A DNA stretch of 64,000 nucleotides from Escarpia spicata (GCA_963995525.1 OZ023216.1:39498219-39562218), one strand, 5' to 3'; shown: positions 20,224 to 30,952, counted from the first letter of the stretch. Program-made: numbers and translations. The notes: a model not told the origin generated them from the letters alone.

Positions 20224-20775
20224 TTCATTCGTTTACCTGTTGCCGGGCCGACAGGTTGTAGTAAAACGATGTTTGTTGTCTCTTCATTACGTCATTCTGC
20301 CACACTCGTAAACTCACCGCCCGAAAAGATCACGTGGTGTTACAATGAATTGCAGGCGTTGTATTCCACGCTCTCTACGATACATCCGAACATAGAATTT
20401 GTTGAGGGTCTTCCCGATGTGTCGTCTTTCGCTCCTAAAACAAAGACCTTGGTATTTATCAACGATCTCATGTCGGAAACGGACGAGAAGGTCACCAAAC
20501 TGTTTAAGAACAAGAGTCACCATTGAAACACGTCCGTGATATATTTATTTCCCAAAGGGAAAGCGATTCGCGCTATAAGTATAAACGCACAGTACATGGT
20601 ACTCTTCAAGAACCCTCGCAACATCACAAAAGTGGTCAACTTGGCCAAACAGATGTATACGGGTCGCATTTAGTGCATACAAAAATCTTTTAGAGACGCA
20701 ACGTCCTCACCACACGGGTATTTGTTCGTCGACCTCAAACAGGCCATACAGGAACAATTGCGCCATGCGTACTAA
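20224..20775 (+). pseudogene. Packaging-type P-loop ATPase remnant of the element
   Basis: One frame from 20224 to 20775 carries a Walker A-like GPTGCSKT (the usual GK pair reads SK), WCYNELQALY, a Walker B-like TLVFINDLM and FKNPRN...LAKQMY, and GYLFVDL near the end. These match the FtsK/HerA-superfamily genome-packaging ATPases of Maverick-like elements. The frame is never shifted but is broken by TGA at 20524-20526 and TAG at 20671-20673. No start codon precedes the P-loop after the upstream stop at 20221, so the 5' end is also lost. The protein would have pumped genomic DNA into capsids; this copy cannot. Confidence 0.75.
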
Positions 20776-20829
20776 TATCGTACCGGAACCAAGCAAACTT
20801 AAGTACGCCTACCTTTCGAAGATATTAAT

Positions 20830-21193
20830 AGAAACACGCCGTGACACTCGTCATTCGACATGTCGGCGCGAGTAAAGAGAAACGCGTGGTGCTTTGTCTC
20901 CTCGCTAAAGCGGACCCTGCTTTAGCCAGAGCCATCATCGAAAAGGGAAAACCCGATCTGGGATAGAGTCAGTGCGAATATGCACAGATCAAATTAAAAG
21001 GGAACGTACCACTAAAAAGGTCACAATAAAACTGCGTCTGTACAAGAAGGAACTCAGAACCTTGATCATAAGGAAAACCGGTCTCCATAAGAAGAAACGT
21101 ATTCTACAGAAAGGTGGTTTCCTTGCGGCCCTATTAGCTCCCTTTGCTACGTCCCGTCTAGCCCCGTTGGTGACGAAGTTGTTGCAGTCATAG
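20830..21193 (+). pseudogene. Small basic protein of the element (Gly-Gly-Phe type)
   Basis: Two overlapping frames: ARAIIEKGKPDLG ending at a stop near 20965, then 20972-21193, a 73-codon lysine/arginine-rich chain ending KKRILQKGGFLAALLAP and a hydrophobic tail. A basic stretch followed by GGFL and a hydrophobic end recurs between the ATPase and integrase genes of related elements and recalls adenovirus-like core/minor proteins. Function is unproven. Confidence 0.5.
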
Positions 21194-21203
21194 CTACACG
21201 ACC

Positions 21204-21901
21204 ATGGAGTATACACCGAAGATGGCGTTGGTCGATCCCCGTATTTTGGAAACCATTCAACCGCAACGTCCTTTGACCAATCAAATCGGGAGTGTCTTGC
21301 GATGAATCGAAGACGAAATGCAACACATATTAGAACGAAGCGATATAGTCGAGAGGGAAAAAGTCGCGTTGTATAACCAGGTGTTGAGTCGGTACAACGA
21401 TCTTTCCGACAAGTGTATGGAGGAACCCCTGCGTGTAGCCATCAGTAAATGTCCCAGCAAAGACGAAACCAAAGTTCAACAGCCTACGGAAAATGAAATC
21501 GTCGACAGCGTGCCGAAAGCTATGAAGCAGAAAGCACGACGACTCCTCAATAAAATGAAAATTGCCGCAGTAACGATCGTGGCGAGATGGGGTACAGAAA
21601 TGCGACGATTCTAGGAAGTGACATCGTGGACTTCGTGAACGAAGTGCTGAGAAAACGGAAGTCGTTTGAACCTGTGGGATGGAAAACCTTCGCTCGTAGT
21701 CTTAAGGATGTGAGCACGTCAATGGATTTAGTGGGCAACCCAGATCGTTGGATTTACACGCAGACAGCGTCAGTGGACGACGACCTGTCAAACAAAAAAG
21801 CAGTCCGTTTGACAGTCATCGTCGCAGACATCCGGCGTCGTCGCGCCGCGCAACTCATTCGGCGACACCGTTGCAATACTTGTGTTTGGGACCCCTATTA
21901 A
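21204..21901 (+). pseudogene. Conserved element protein of unknown function
   Basis: ATG at 21204 opens a frame reading MEYTPKMALVDPRILETIQP. An in-frame TGA at 21303-21305 interrupts it, then it continues in the same frame to 21614 (MQHILERSDIVEREKVALYN, then QVLSRYNDLSD). A frameshift near 21590 passes to 21587-21901 (GSDIVDFVNEVLRKRKSFEP). The ILxRxD...EKVxLYNQVLxRY pattern is a recurrent neighbour of Maverick integrases in invertebrate genomes. Its role is not known to me. Confidence 0.55.
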
Positions 21902-21959
21902 TAGTCTTGCACGACACGACAACATCATTATTACGTATGTAAGAAGACGACGCGTTCAC

Positions 21960-22905
21960 ACGATGCTTTGAAACGTATTTACTACGACTCGAAACAAACC
22001 GGAGGTTACGAGGCGTCGATGCCCTGCGTCGTGCTTCACGAGCGTCGTCGAAAGAGGTAAAAAAGTGGTTGTCGGAACAAGATACTTACACCCTACACAA
22101 ACCGGTGACATAATTTCAGACATCGACGTGTCTTAGTGGGTGGTATAAGTCAACAATGGCAGGTCGATCTGGTAGACATGTCACGTTTGAAACGGTACAA
22201 CGACGGTCATTTTGACCGTGACAGACGTCAACTACAAGAAAGCGTGGTCTGTTCCTTTGAAGAACAATTCGGGGCCGTCACTCACGACAGCATTTCGTCG
22301 GTTGTTAAAGGACAACTTACGGACCACTGGCATTGCAAACGGATAAAGGAAAAGAGTTTTTACATACGGAACTGCAAGAGTTTCTGAAAGATAAAAATGT
22401 ATCCACCATTTTACGACACACAACGAAGAGACCAAGGCGTGTATCGCGGAACGTTTCAATCGTACTCTGAAGACGCGTATGTGCGAGATATTTCACGAAA
22501 AACCAGACGTTAAAGTACCTAGACGTACGTGATCAATCATGAAGAGGTTTGGCAAAGGTTGTACGGAAATGAAGGACACAGAAACGTTAAACCCGGTTTA
22601 AAAGTGGGCGATCATGCACGTATCAGCAAAGTCAAGAGACATTCAAAAAAGGTTACTTACCCAACTGGAGTGACGATATATTTACCGTCAAAGCAGTTCA
22701 TCGTACCGACCTACCCGTTTATCGTTTGATCGATGATCAAGATTCGCCGATAGAGGGAACATTTTACGAACAAGAACTACAGAAAGTGGTTGTGGCCAAA
22801 GATAAACTTTATCGTACCGAGAAAGTGTTGCAGCAGCGCAAACGAGGAAGAAAGACACAGGTCCTGCTCAATTGGGTAGGGAATCCCGACTCGTTTAACA
22901 TCTGA
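21960..22905 (+). pseudogene. rve (retroviral-type) integrase remnant with chromodomain-like C-terminus
   Basis: Pieces in several frames appear in the expected order: an N-terminal region near 21985-22110; QQWQVDLVDM (first catalytic Asp) near 22150; TDKGKEF (second Asp) near 22338; ERFNRTLK (catalytic Glu) near 22450; EEVWQRLYGN and KVGDHARISKVKR at 22529-22650. A C-terminal YRTEKVLQQRKRGRKTQ...LNWVG segment resembles a chromodomain. Part of the catalytic core between the first and second Asp is deleted, and there are at least four frame changes. The best match is the integrase family of the C. elegans protein F54H12.3, i.e. the Maverick c-integrase. Confidence 0.85.
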
Positions 22906-22929
22906 TTGGATAAATCGTCACTCGTCGCG

Positions 22930-22960
22930 TATAAAGGTTAGTACACACCGGTCAAGCAGT
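22930..22960 (+). promoter_or_regulatory. TATA-like promoter before the structural genes
   Basis: TATAAAG starts at 22930, 25 bp after the integrase stop, with CAGTCAGTCGG from 22957 and the next ATG at 22971. Its position between the integrase and the capsid genes suits a start site for the late or structural genes. Confidence 0.4.
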
Positions 22961-22970
22961 CAGTCGGGTC

Positions 22971-23214
22971 ATGGAAGATACGACGTACGTTCGATTCGAA
23001 AACACAGAGCTCGAAGTTACCGAAAGTAACAGCAGACGTTGGGTGTTGTTTGGAAATACGTGCCAAATCGTCATATTGTACACATATATTGGTCAGCATC
23101 TACAACCTGACTAAATTAGACGGAAACTCTAATCTGTGGACGGCTTTGTTGAGCAGTTACCTGGTATACCTGTTAACTAATCAGTCTATGAAACGCGGTG
23201 ACCATGTCGTCTGA
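22971..23214 (+). pseudogene. Small membrane protein of the element
   Basis: ATG at 22971 reads MEDTTYVRFENTELEVTESN. After a frame change a second piece reads LWTALLSSYLVYLLTNQ, a likely single membrane span, and ends at a TGA at 23212-23214 that overlaps the next gene's ATG (23204). Family not recognised. Confidence 0.4.
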
Positions 23215-23961
23215 TTTTTACCTGACATTGCCCAGCAATGCGTCTATAGGTCTGCATCCAGGCAACACGTTAGCCCACTATATCACGGCGTTACCACAAC
23301 GAGTTTAGTCGATCAGTGGGAGTGTGGACTGGTGGAGATTCAATATCCGCACAGTTGGTACAATATCAGAGGAGATAATAAATATTTCGGTGTTTTTGTC
23401 AACGGTGTAGTTCATGTGTTGAGTGTCGAGGCAGGTTACTACGGTAGTCCCGAAGCTCTCGTGCGTGCAATGAACAGAAGCATAAGGACAGCGGTAAAAA
23501 CAAAAGAAGCTACAACTGAGCTACAGTGATATCACTCTAAAGGTGACTATAAACATGACACAATACACCTCAATCACCGTGTATTCGTTGAACCTACAGC
23601 GTATGTTAGTCTTAAGCCACGAAATTTACCACATTCCATATGCGGAAAAAAGAAGAAGAAGGTTTCACCACGATGATAGAAGCCGAATCTGTGGTAGACG
23701 TGGCGCAGGGGTTTATTCACTCTCGTCTATACCAACGTTGTGGAACCACGTGTGGTCGGAGACAGCGTCGTCCCTCTTTTAAGCGTTGTACCGATAGAAG
23801 GGAAAAAAAGAGACGAGGTGTAAAAACGGTTCGACCATGTACAGTACGTTCCCGTCTTGCACAAAGAATGTACGACTATCGAGATCGATACAAGAGACGA
23901 CATAGGGAGTCGCGTACCATTCGAGCGCGGTAGAGTGACAGCGACGCTTCACTTTCGATGA
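23204..23961 (+). pseudogene. Capsid-associated structural protein candidate
   Basis: ATG at 23204 reads MSSDFYLTLPSNASIGLHPG; TAG at 23306-23308 ends this frame. Later pieces read QWECGLVEIQYPHSWYNI (from about 23310), then a TM-less beta-rich region through 23640, and further frames ending in TLHFR before TGA at 23959-23961. The FYLTLPSN start and WECGLxEIQYPxSW motif mark a protein regularly encoded between the integrase and major capsid genes of Maverick-like elements. A penton-like role is plausible but not shown. Several frameshifts make it inactive. Confidence 0.55.
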
Positions 23962-23984
23962 CGCAAACCGTAATTTGTTTAAAC

Positions 23985-24469
23985 ATGACTCGTAATCATT
24001 CCTACGAAGACTATTGCGTTATACAAGTCGGTGACTGATTGCTCGTGTTTATTGGGGCAATAGTGCAACGAGATCACGGTCTAGGTAATTTATTCGGTGG
24101 CCTCATTCGAAGTGCTATGTCAATATTAAAAAGAGGCACACTCGCTTTGGGAAAAGTAGCGTTAAAGACAGGTTTGGGTGTGGCCGGCGACGTGTTGCTG
24201 GAGAGAGAATTAATGAATCTGCAAAGAGGCGTGTGAAAGAAACCGGAAAGTACATGATCAGTAGAGTGTTAGGAAGCAGTGGGCCTCCGGGCATATGCAA
24301 CGCTCCTCGCAATATAACACGCAAGCCGACGAGAACCCTAGTCAGTGTCGCCAAGAGACGGAGACGACAGAAGACGCATCGAGATGACATATTCGGCAGG
24401 ACATGGCTTTTGTCCACCAGTTGTCTTGTGATGGAGTCAAAGGCGAATTGGACCTGTTTAGTTTACTGA
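23985..24469 (+). pseudogene. pVI-like amphipathic minor capsid protein candidate
   Basis: ATG at 23985 reads MTRNHSYEDYCVIQVGD and meets an in-frame TGA at 24036-24038. It continues in the same frame with HGLGNLFGGLIRSAMSILKR and GKVALKTGLGVAGDVLLE to a stop at 24234. A frameshift leads to a basic tail with RRRRQKTHRDD. A Gly-rich amphipathic helix followed by a basic tail fits the pVI-like minor capsid proteins of adenovirus-related lineages. Confidence 0.6.
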
Positions 24470-24585
24470 CGACACAAACGAGCATCGAATACGCACAATG
24501 GGTCGACTTGTCGCTTCGATAGGTACGGGTGGTCCTATCGAATTCTTATTGCCCGGATCGGGAGACATGGCCAATACAAATATGT
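24403..24585 (+). pseudogene. Major capsid protein N-terminus, truncated
   Basis: ATG at 24403 reads MAFVHQLSCDGVKGELDLFS followed by a TTQTSIE segment, to TAG at 24520-24522. The GGPIEF and LLPGSG pieces follow in a shifted frame. This is the start of the F54H12.2-like protein family, taken to be the double-jelly-roll capsid of Mavericks. Homology ends at about 24585, where the element is cut and GPCR-flanking DNA begins; over 90 percent of the gene is missing. Confidence 0.75.
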
Positions 24586-24635
24586 TTTGTTTTTTCACTA
24601 TTATTTACTATTAAATACATATTTCATTTTCTCCA

Positions 24636-25411
24636 AAGCTGCGACATGTTGGATGGAACCCCGACCCCCTGTCACAGCAACTCTTCTTGAAGCAGGGTGT
24701 AGTCCGGCTCATCAGAATTGGTTCTGGGACACTGGCGTGGGTTGTAATTACTCCAGGACTGCTGGCGTATTTTATGTATTGGTTTTTTCAATCATCGCCG
24801 TCTTCGGTGATTTTGAGCTGATTTCAAGGTTGGTCATGGTTGCTTTGCTAGAAAGGACTGTCTGCATAATTCCCGCTGTTCCTTAATTTTAACCTGCCGG
24901 ACTTCAACATATTATCTGCCTTCCTCACCAGGTTATGTAAACTATCGCATGAGCCATTCGCCTGCCTGTCTCCAATCACGTTTATGAAGCTTTAAGACCC
25001 CACAACACTTTCGACATCTTCACGTTTTTTCAATTCACTTAGCTACATAAAATATAAATGAATACCTGGCTATTGTACACAGACAGTGGTGTGACTGAAT
25101 AGTATTCGCGTAGTATTTTTGAACGTAGCAAAATTCGCGTAAGAGAAGTTGAGGAAGTGTTTGAATGTATAAGTCTACCAGGAATAGAAATGATTTTAGT
25201 AGGCCCAACGAATGGATACGCCTCTGTGTAAGAAGATACCCTTTTAACTACTAACTCCTGAAATGGACAGAACCAGACGAAATCTAAAGACAAATGAGGC
25301 TGCGTATTTGCATCGTCACAGCACGTAGTTTTCGGAACGACATTAGCAGTTCGACTAAGTAGGTTTATGTGTAGAAAAGTATTATGACTCCACCTAATAA
25401 AAAATAAAAAA
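24636..25411 (+). repeat. GPCR upstream module (locus F)
   Basis: Same module as 7100-7860. A 99-codon open frame (24587-24886) contains VGCNYSRTAGVFYVLVFSII in the conserved frame. The distal part carries AAGTCTACCAGGAATAGAA and ACTCCTGAAATGGACAGAAC. The element's truncation point abuts its left end. Confidence 0.6.
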
Positions 25412-25557
25412 ATAAATTGGATATGTCGTGGAATTAATGTTCTCACTCGGGCGGCGGCTCGAAACCATCGAGGGAGCGGTGTGCAATTTAAATTTACGGC
25501 GACTCCTGAACGTCAAGTGTCAGTGTCAATACTGGGATTGGTAGAGTTGTTATAAAG
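25412..25557 (+). promoter_or_regulatory. GPCR-F proximal promoter with TATA box and dyad
   Basis: TTGGATATGTCGTGGAATTA, GGCGGCGG, the perfect dyad CTCGAAACCATCGAG at 25458-25472, and TATAAAG at 25551-25557. Identical to the promoter of GPCR-Y at 51284-51429, as expected if the hybrid gene took its 5' end from the Y type. Confidence 0.7.
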
Positions 25558-25633
25558 CTGGTGTTAGTGCCGCTAGAAAAACATTCACAGCATAGATCAT
25601 CTCTCGCAAGGTTTTACAAATTTTAGGTAGACA

Positions 25634-26643
25634 ATGGAGAATGACAATGCCGTATTATCGAAGGCGTCGTCGGTTCTAGAGGACGTGGTTACGTCTAATG
25701 AAAACAACTCGGGTGAGTTTGTTATGGATATGGCCGCCAACGTATGGCGATACGGCTGGCCACCGCTATGCGTGATGGGATTCGTCGGTAACGCGCTCGT
25801 GCTGCTCGTACTGTGGCGGGACGGACTCGTGCGAACTTCGGCCAACGTGTACTTGAGCGCTCTGGCCGTCGGCGACAGTCTGGTGCTGGTAGTAGCGTCG
25901 TTGGTGATTTATCCAGGTAAAGTCTGGGGCTGGTGGTTAAGCGATACGAGCATATTGGCGTGTCGCGCCACCTGGCCAATGCACAACACACTAGTAAACG
26001 CGTTCACTTGGCTCATTGTCGCGTTCACTGTCGAGCGGTGCGTCGTCGTCCATTTCCCGCTACTCAAGCTACGCCTGTGTACACCGCGCAACGCCGGCTT
26101 TTGGTGCGTGTCAGTGCTGGTGCTCGCCTTTCTAAAGAACATCGACCTCTTCTTCATAGACAATTTTGTGATGGATTCTGACTCGGGCAAGCTCGTTTGC
26201 CAAGTCCTGTTGCGCTACCAAGATTATATGTATAGCTATCGAACATGGATTTCCATCTTTGCTTCCTGCGTAATCCCGACAGGTGTCGTGTTTGTCTGTA
26301 ACTGGGCGATAATACGAACACTACGTCGGGAGCTGATGGAAGAAGAACAACATTCATGTGTCTGGGCGTGTCGTTCGGTTTCATCGTCTGCGTTGTTCCA
26401 AATTATGTGTTCTACGTCATCATGCCCAGCTGGCCAATGACCCTACAGAGTCAGCACAATGTTTTGACATCTTTTATTCTCCTGCGATATGCCAATCACG
26501 CCGTCAACTTCATCCTGTACAGTGTGACGGGTGCTCACTTCCGGTGCGAGTTGGTCGCGTTGTTTCATAGTTCCATTCAGCGCGGACGTGCGGCGGCGGA
26601 TGTAGTTCGCAGAATGCCGAGATTACATTTCGTTTGTCAATAA
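25634..26643 (+). pseudogene. GPCR-F, hybrid GPCR pseudogene at the duplication junction
   Basis: Starts MENDNAVLSKASSVLEDVVT and reads through TM5 to 26440. From 25634 to 25775 it matches GPCR-Y (51506 on) with one difference. From 25802 onward it is identical to GPCR-A at 1-842. It inherits A's 25 bp loop 3 deletion (26341/26342), which ends the first frame at NWAIIRTLRRELMEEEQHS and a short out-of-frame tail. TM6-TM7 lie in another frame (26356-26643). The product would be a 268-residue, five-helix truncated receptor under a Y-type promoter. Confidence 0.92.
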
Positions 26644-27808
26644 TGCCATTATGTTAATACTCTGTTTATTGTAATTATATTAATTATAATGGTCATTAAA
26701 GGGAAACAAAAGAAACATTGTTGTGGTTATTGCACGCAAGAGTTAATACCAACTAACCATTTGCAACTACAATCATATTTTTAATGTAAGTGGTTTATTG
26801 TGGAACCATTTTTGAAAACAGGGCTACCGAATGTCATGCACCACACCATTGTTCGCCAGACTGTGACATAATTAATTTGGTGTAGTTTCTGTACAAACTA
26901 CACTAAAAAAATTTCCCCACATGTCCAATAGCTGGCACTAGGGTTTATATGTAAAACAAGCATGCATGCGCTATGAGTTTAGATAGTTTGGTCAGGCCCG
27001 TAGCCAGCTTTTCACAATGGGGTGGTGGTCACATTTTATCAAAACAGACTCCATAGGGAGCCAAAAGTTCGTTTGGGGATACAGTTTTCACAATGTAGGT
27101 GGCGCCACATGTTCACGTGGTGGTTCGTTATGCACAGGGTTGAATTTCTAGCTGGATCAAAGGATAATGAAGTGGAGCCTGAGGTTGATGGACAGTGTGG
27201 TTGCATCTTATATCCAAACACCACCACATTAGCGTAGCCAGTAAGCCTGTAGCGAGGTCGATTGTTTTTGGGGGAACGTTATCAGATAAAGTGGAACTCA
27301 TATGTGGTGAATGTTTGTTTGTTCAATTGTTTGGCCTTTGTTCATATTTAAAAAATAAACTGCTAAAGCCCCGAAGCAGGCGCCGAGGAGGGTGGGTATA
27401 TCCTAGGTTTGTTTTAAGAAGCACTTACATTGTTACAATATGGTGAAAATTGTAATCTGGTTCCTTGCAATTATTAAATTAGTTTTATCGGATTTACCAG
27501 CGCAAAGGTTCCGTAATTTATCATTAACATAATTAATTTAGTAATATAGTAAACCTTTATAAACTAGTTACCGTAAATAGAAGATTAGAAAACCAATTGT
27601 CCTCTTGTGGGAATCGAATGAAATACATTATTGTTGTCAACGTCGCGTACCAGAACCTGTAGGCAACACTGACTGTAGTAACAGCTAAGTTACTGTATTT
27701 GGCAGCTACACGGAAAACAAAACAAAACAATACAATAATATAATTAACTATAATTGTGTTTAATACTGTCCAGGCTTAAAAGGCCCTTCACACTTTGGTA
27801 CCTCCCTG
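26644..27808. repeat. 3' flank of GPCR-F (copy of 843-2007)
   Basis: Copy 2 counterpart of the A/Z2 shared 3' flank. No gene. Confidence 0.75.
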
Positions 27809-28945
27809 TCCGAGAGACTCCCCTTTATGATATCTAAACATGCCACTGGCAATCAAATGATTTAAGAAAACATGTACATTGTTTTTGTGCAACAAATTTT
27901 TCTTTACTAAGTGTAATGTATTAAATCATCGTCATCCTTTTATCCACTAGCATTACATTATACATAATAAAACCATTGTCATAAGCATTCAAATGTTGAT
28001 ATAAAATTGAATCATTCGAAATCCTCCAACTTTATCCATGCCAATAGGGAGGATATGGGGCATACTGTATTGACAGCTGATTGGTTGGTTTCACTCAGTG
28101 TCAATAATTTTTGACTGTCTTGGTCACATCTGACTGACTACCATTAGGAGTCATTTACATTTATTGTAGATTTGGTTTCTTGTGTGTTTGTTTGCCCGGG
28201 GTTTACACGGCAGGAGTCCATGGGACAATATCAATGATGCCTGGCTAGATGGGTGGAATTTTCCTTTGAAGTGAGTTCCTCCAGTGCCTGGACTTTTCAC
28301 ACATAACAATGGGGACAAACCCCACAGCCAGGATTAAAGGTAAAAGTAAGCTAAAAAAGGTATGTTCTTACGTAGCGCAATACCCAGTCCTCTGGAGTGT
28401 TCAAAGCGCTTAACACTTTCCTCCATTGCAGACCTGTTAAATCGAACACCATCGCGACTTCTCTGGGAAGCATTCAGCCACGCTGTAATTAATGGGTGTA
28501 GACTATTAGTACGCAAACATAAATCACTGTCTACATCCAGGTATTCATGTATACAGCTGAGCGAACTGCAGCAACGTAGAGTGAACGAACTTGTCCAGGA
28601 TTCAAAACAACACAGGATGCGAACCCGCCGTCTCTCGACTGAGAACATGATGCATAAGTCAATGCGCCACTACAGTTTCTCATTCACTCACTGACGATCA
28701 CTGAATTGATACAGGTTCTCTTTTTAGAACCTGCATACATCATTGCAGCTCCCTGCTGTCCTGCCATATTGGATAATGTTTGAACAAAACCCAACTTCGT
28801 TTGTGAAGGAGTTTTGCGTTTTTGAGAAACAGCTGATATTAGATGTACAATTATGGGTTTACATTAAAAAAATGCAGTTTTGGGGTTCACACTTTGAAGA
28901 AAGGGGGTTCCCGTGAACCCCGTCAACCCCCCGGCTACGGGCCTG
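26993..28945. mobile_element. Candidate inverted-repeat DNA transposon (copy of 1192-3144)
   Basis: Same 13 bp inverted ends and the same unrecognised internal frames at 28334-28694. Confidence 0.45.
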
Positions 28946-29450
28946 TTGGGATTATATTACCATACTCCAATTCTTCTTCTGATGATAACGAAATGAGTAT
29001 ATAACTAGCTGGATACTGGTTCCAACCACAAGCACAATGGCCAGTGGTACTGCGGGCACAAGAAAAACCAGGTCGTGCCCCATGTATTTAAAGGAATTTA
29101 TGACGCTCTTGAAACTTCGAATGCTGCTCGCTTATTGGTTGTGTCATAAGTAATATATTGGCCTCCTCTATATTATATATTTCATGAGAATCTTCCTCTT
29201 TGAGGCCATATACTAAGTAAACCACGTATGCTAAAAGTTATAACTAAAAATAGTTCGTTTGTATTACCTCCTGTAGATGCGTAACACAAAAACGGGGTCT
29301 TTTGTTTCTCTTTCAGCATATTTACTATGCAATTTTTTTTTTGTCGTACTTCACTTGTTGACATGTACAATGTTATATTTATGTTTGTAACTCAGTATGA
29401 CGTACATGTGATGCATTTTCTCTGTTTTGAAAGCATTTATTGCTATAAGT

Positions 29451-29545
29451 TTGTAGCGAGTTTAGAAATACAGACGGACGGTTTCACGTAATGTCATTTC
29501 CAGTTTAGTATCGAATATTTCTAGTGAGAACAATGTAAGATTTCA
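29451..29545 (+). promoter_or_regulatory. Conserved GPCR 3' block (copy of 3650-3744)
   Basis: Identical to the copy 1 block. Confidence 0.6.
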
Positions 29546-29600
29546 TAATGTGATTTGATACAGAGAAGTCCACCTGCCACGTCTTTGCCGAGTAGTGGAG

Positions 29601-30061
29601 TTTGATCTGCTCAGATTAAAGTGCCATCGGATAACGACTAACAAAAATGTCGTCAGGGAGTAGGCGCATTTGTGAGTCCAATCATTCTGTGATGTCTTTA
29701 ATGTACAGCAAAAACAACATTGGCACCAACATTGTTCCTTGTAGATTCCATCTAAAGAGGATGTCAGGTGACCACGAAGATTTCATATTGACGACAACAT
29801 GACGACTACGATGACGTCTATTATAAGCCTATCACAAATACCAGAACGATGACATAAGTATGCTTTTGTAAGTCGAAGGAGTAGGCCAGTTCGTGTATGG
29901 TACTAACATGCTGTGTTTTACAAGACAGGAAACAAGATGATGTTTTAGTTCAGGTCGCGAGCAGAGGACCGATCTGGTTGCACATAATGTGTACCATTAT
30001 TTTGCATGTGAAGTGAAGCCGGTTTGTAATTATATGGTTTGGCCGCGTGACTGTTCTAAAA
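29601..30061 (-). mobile_element. CR1/jockey-like LINE fragment (copy of 3800-4260)
   Basis: Reverse transcriptase block PMLFLLYIKD on the minus strand at 29685-29744, identical to copy 1. Confidence 0.7.
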
Positions 30062-30100
30062 ATCGCCGATAAACATCCTATATATATATATATATATCTA

Positions 30101-30614
30101 TATTAATAACAATAACACAAGTTTATTAGCAACTCCACTGAGTTGGATTCACAGTATACAATAAAATACAACTAATACATTGAAACGTCATACAGTATCA
30201 ATACACTGATATGTCATACAGTATAAATACCATCCTTTTATCCTTCATTCTTTATTGGCAGTTGTGTAATCCCCAAGGTATAAAAGAGTTATGGTATCTG
30301 TTTGTTCGGGTTATTGGCAAAGGGTACACATTTCGCTGTCTGATGTCATATTTGGTGTGTCTTTTGTCAGGCAGCAGATGGTTTAATCTGTGTGTGCTAA
30401 CTGTAATCTTATTGAAATATTTTTAACAAAGGAAGTCCCATCTTGCTTTCAATGTCTCCAATTTAACATACCTGAGTATCTCAGCGTAAGTTATTCCAAA
30501 AAAATACACTTTAATGCTCTTTTCTGTATCATTTCAATATTGTCAAATAAATATTGTGGCAAGTTAGTGTGCCATGCAAGTCATCCATATTCTAAAACAG
30601 GTCTCACAACACTG

Positions 30615-30667
<53 letters not shown>

Positions 30668-30863
30668 GTGACCAGATCATTCTGGCTAATTCCTACTCGC
30701 TTTAACTGATACAACTTTTCGTTTCCCGGCTTTTTTCACAATATTTTCCACATGCTTATTCCATGTCAGATCCTGTGAAATTGTAACATCTAGACGTTTG
30801 GCATGGTCTACTTGATCTACATCTTTACCATCGATCTTTATATTTGAGATAGTGTTTATTGAT
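30101..30863 (-). mobile_element. CR1/jockey-like LINE 3' fragment (copy of 4300-5062)
   Basis: Minus-strand RPVLEYG (30584-30604) and the SQDLTWNKHV block, interrupted by the TA repeat at 30617-30667. Confidence 0.75.
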
Positions 30864-30915
30864 TATATATATATATATATATATATATTTATTGGTGTAT
30901 ACTCATATATATACA

Positions 30916-30952
<37 letters not shown>

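Larger units (their letters stand above)
18700..24590 (+). mobile_element. Degenerate Maverick/Polinton (adintovirus-like) remnant
   Basis: A run of small same-strand genes whose order and content match Maverick-type virus-like transposons: packaging-type ATPase, rve integrase with chromodomain-like end, capsid-associated proteins and the N-terminus of a major capsid protein. All are on the plus strand, tightly packed, with internal TATA-like promoters. Almost every gene is interrupted by frameshifts or stops. The right side is cut off inside the major capsid gene and passes directly into a GPCR upstream module. No protein-primed DNA polymerase B or adenain-type protease was found. It is an old, inactive copy. 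Confidence 0.85.
1..25775. repeat. 25.8 kb direct tandem duplication, copy 1 (left end outside window)
   Basis: Positions 1 to about 25775 recur in the same order and orientation starting at 25802. The offset is 25801 at the left end. It becomes 25803 after the AT palindrome, 25795 after the CATA array, 25787 after the GTGC array, and 25872 after the CCGTG array. Every translated frame compared is identical between the copies apart from these repeats. The only substitution I noticed before the junction zone is G at 18013 versus A at 43885. From 25776 onward identity to the partner falls abruptly to paralogue level, which sets the right edge. Confidence 0.95.
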
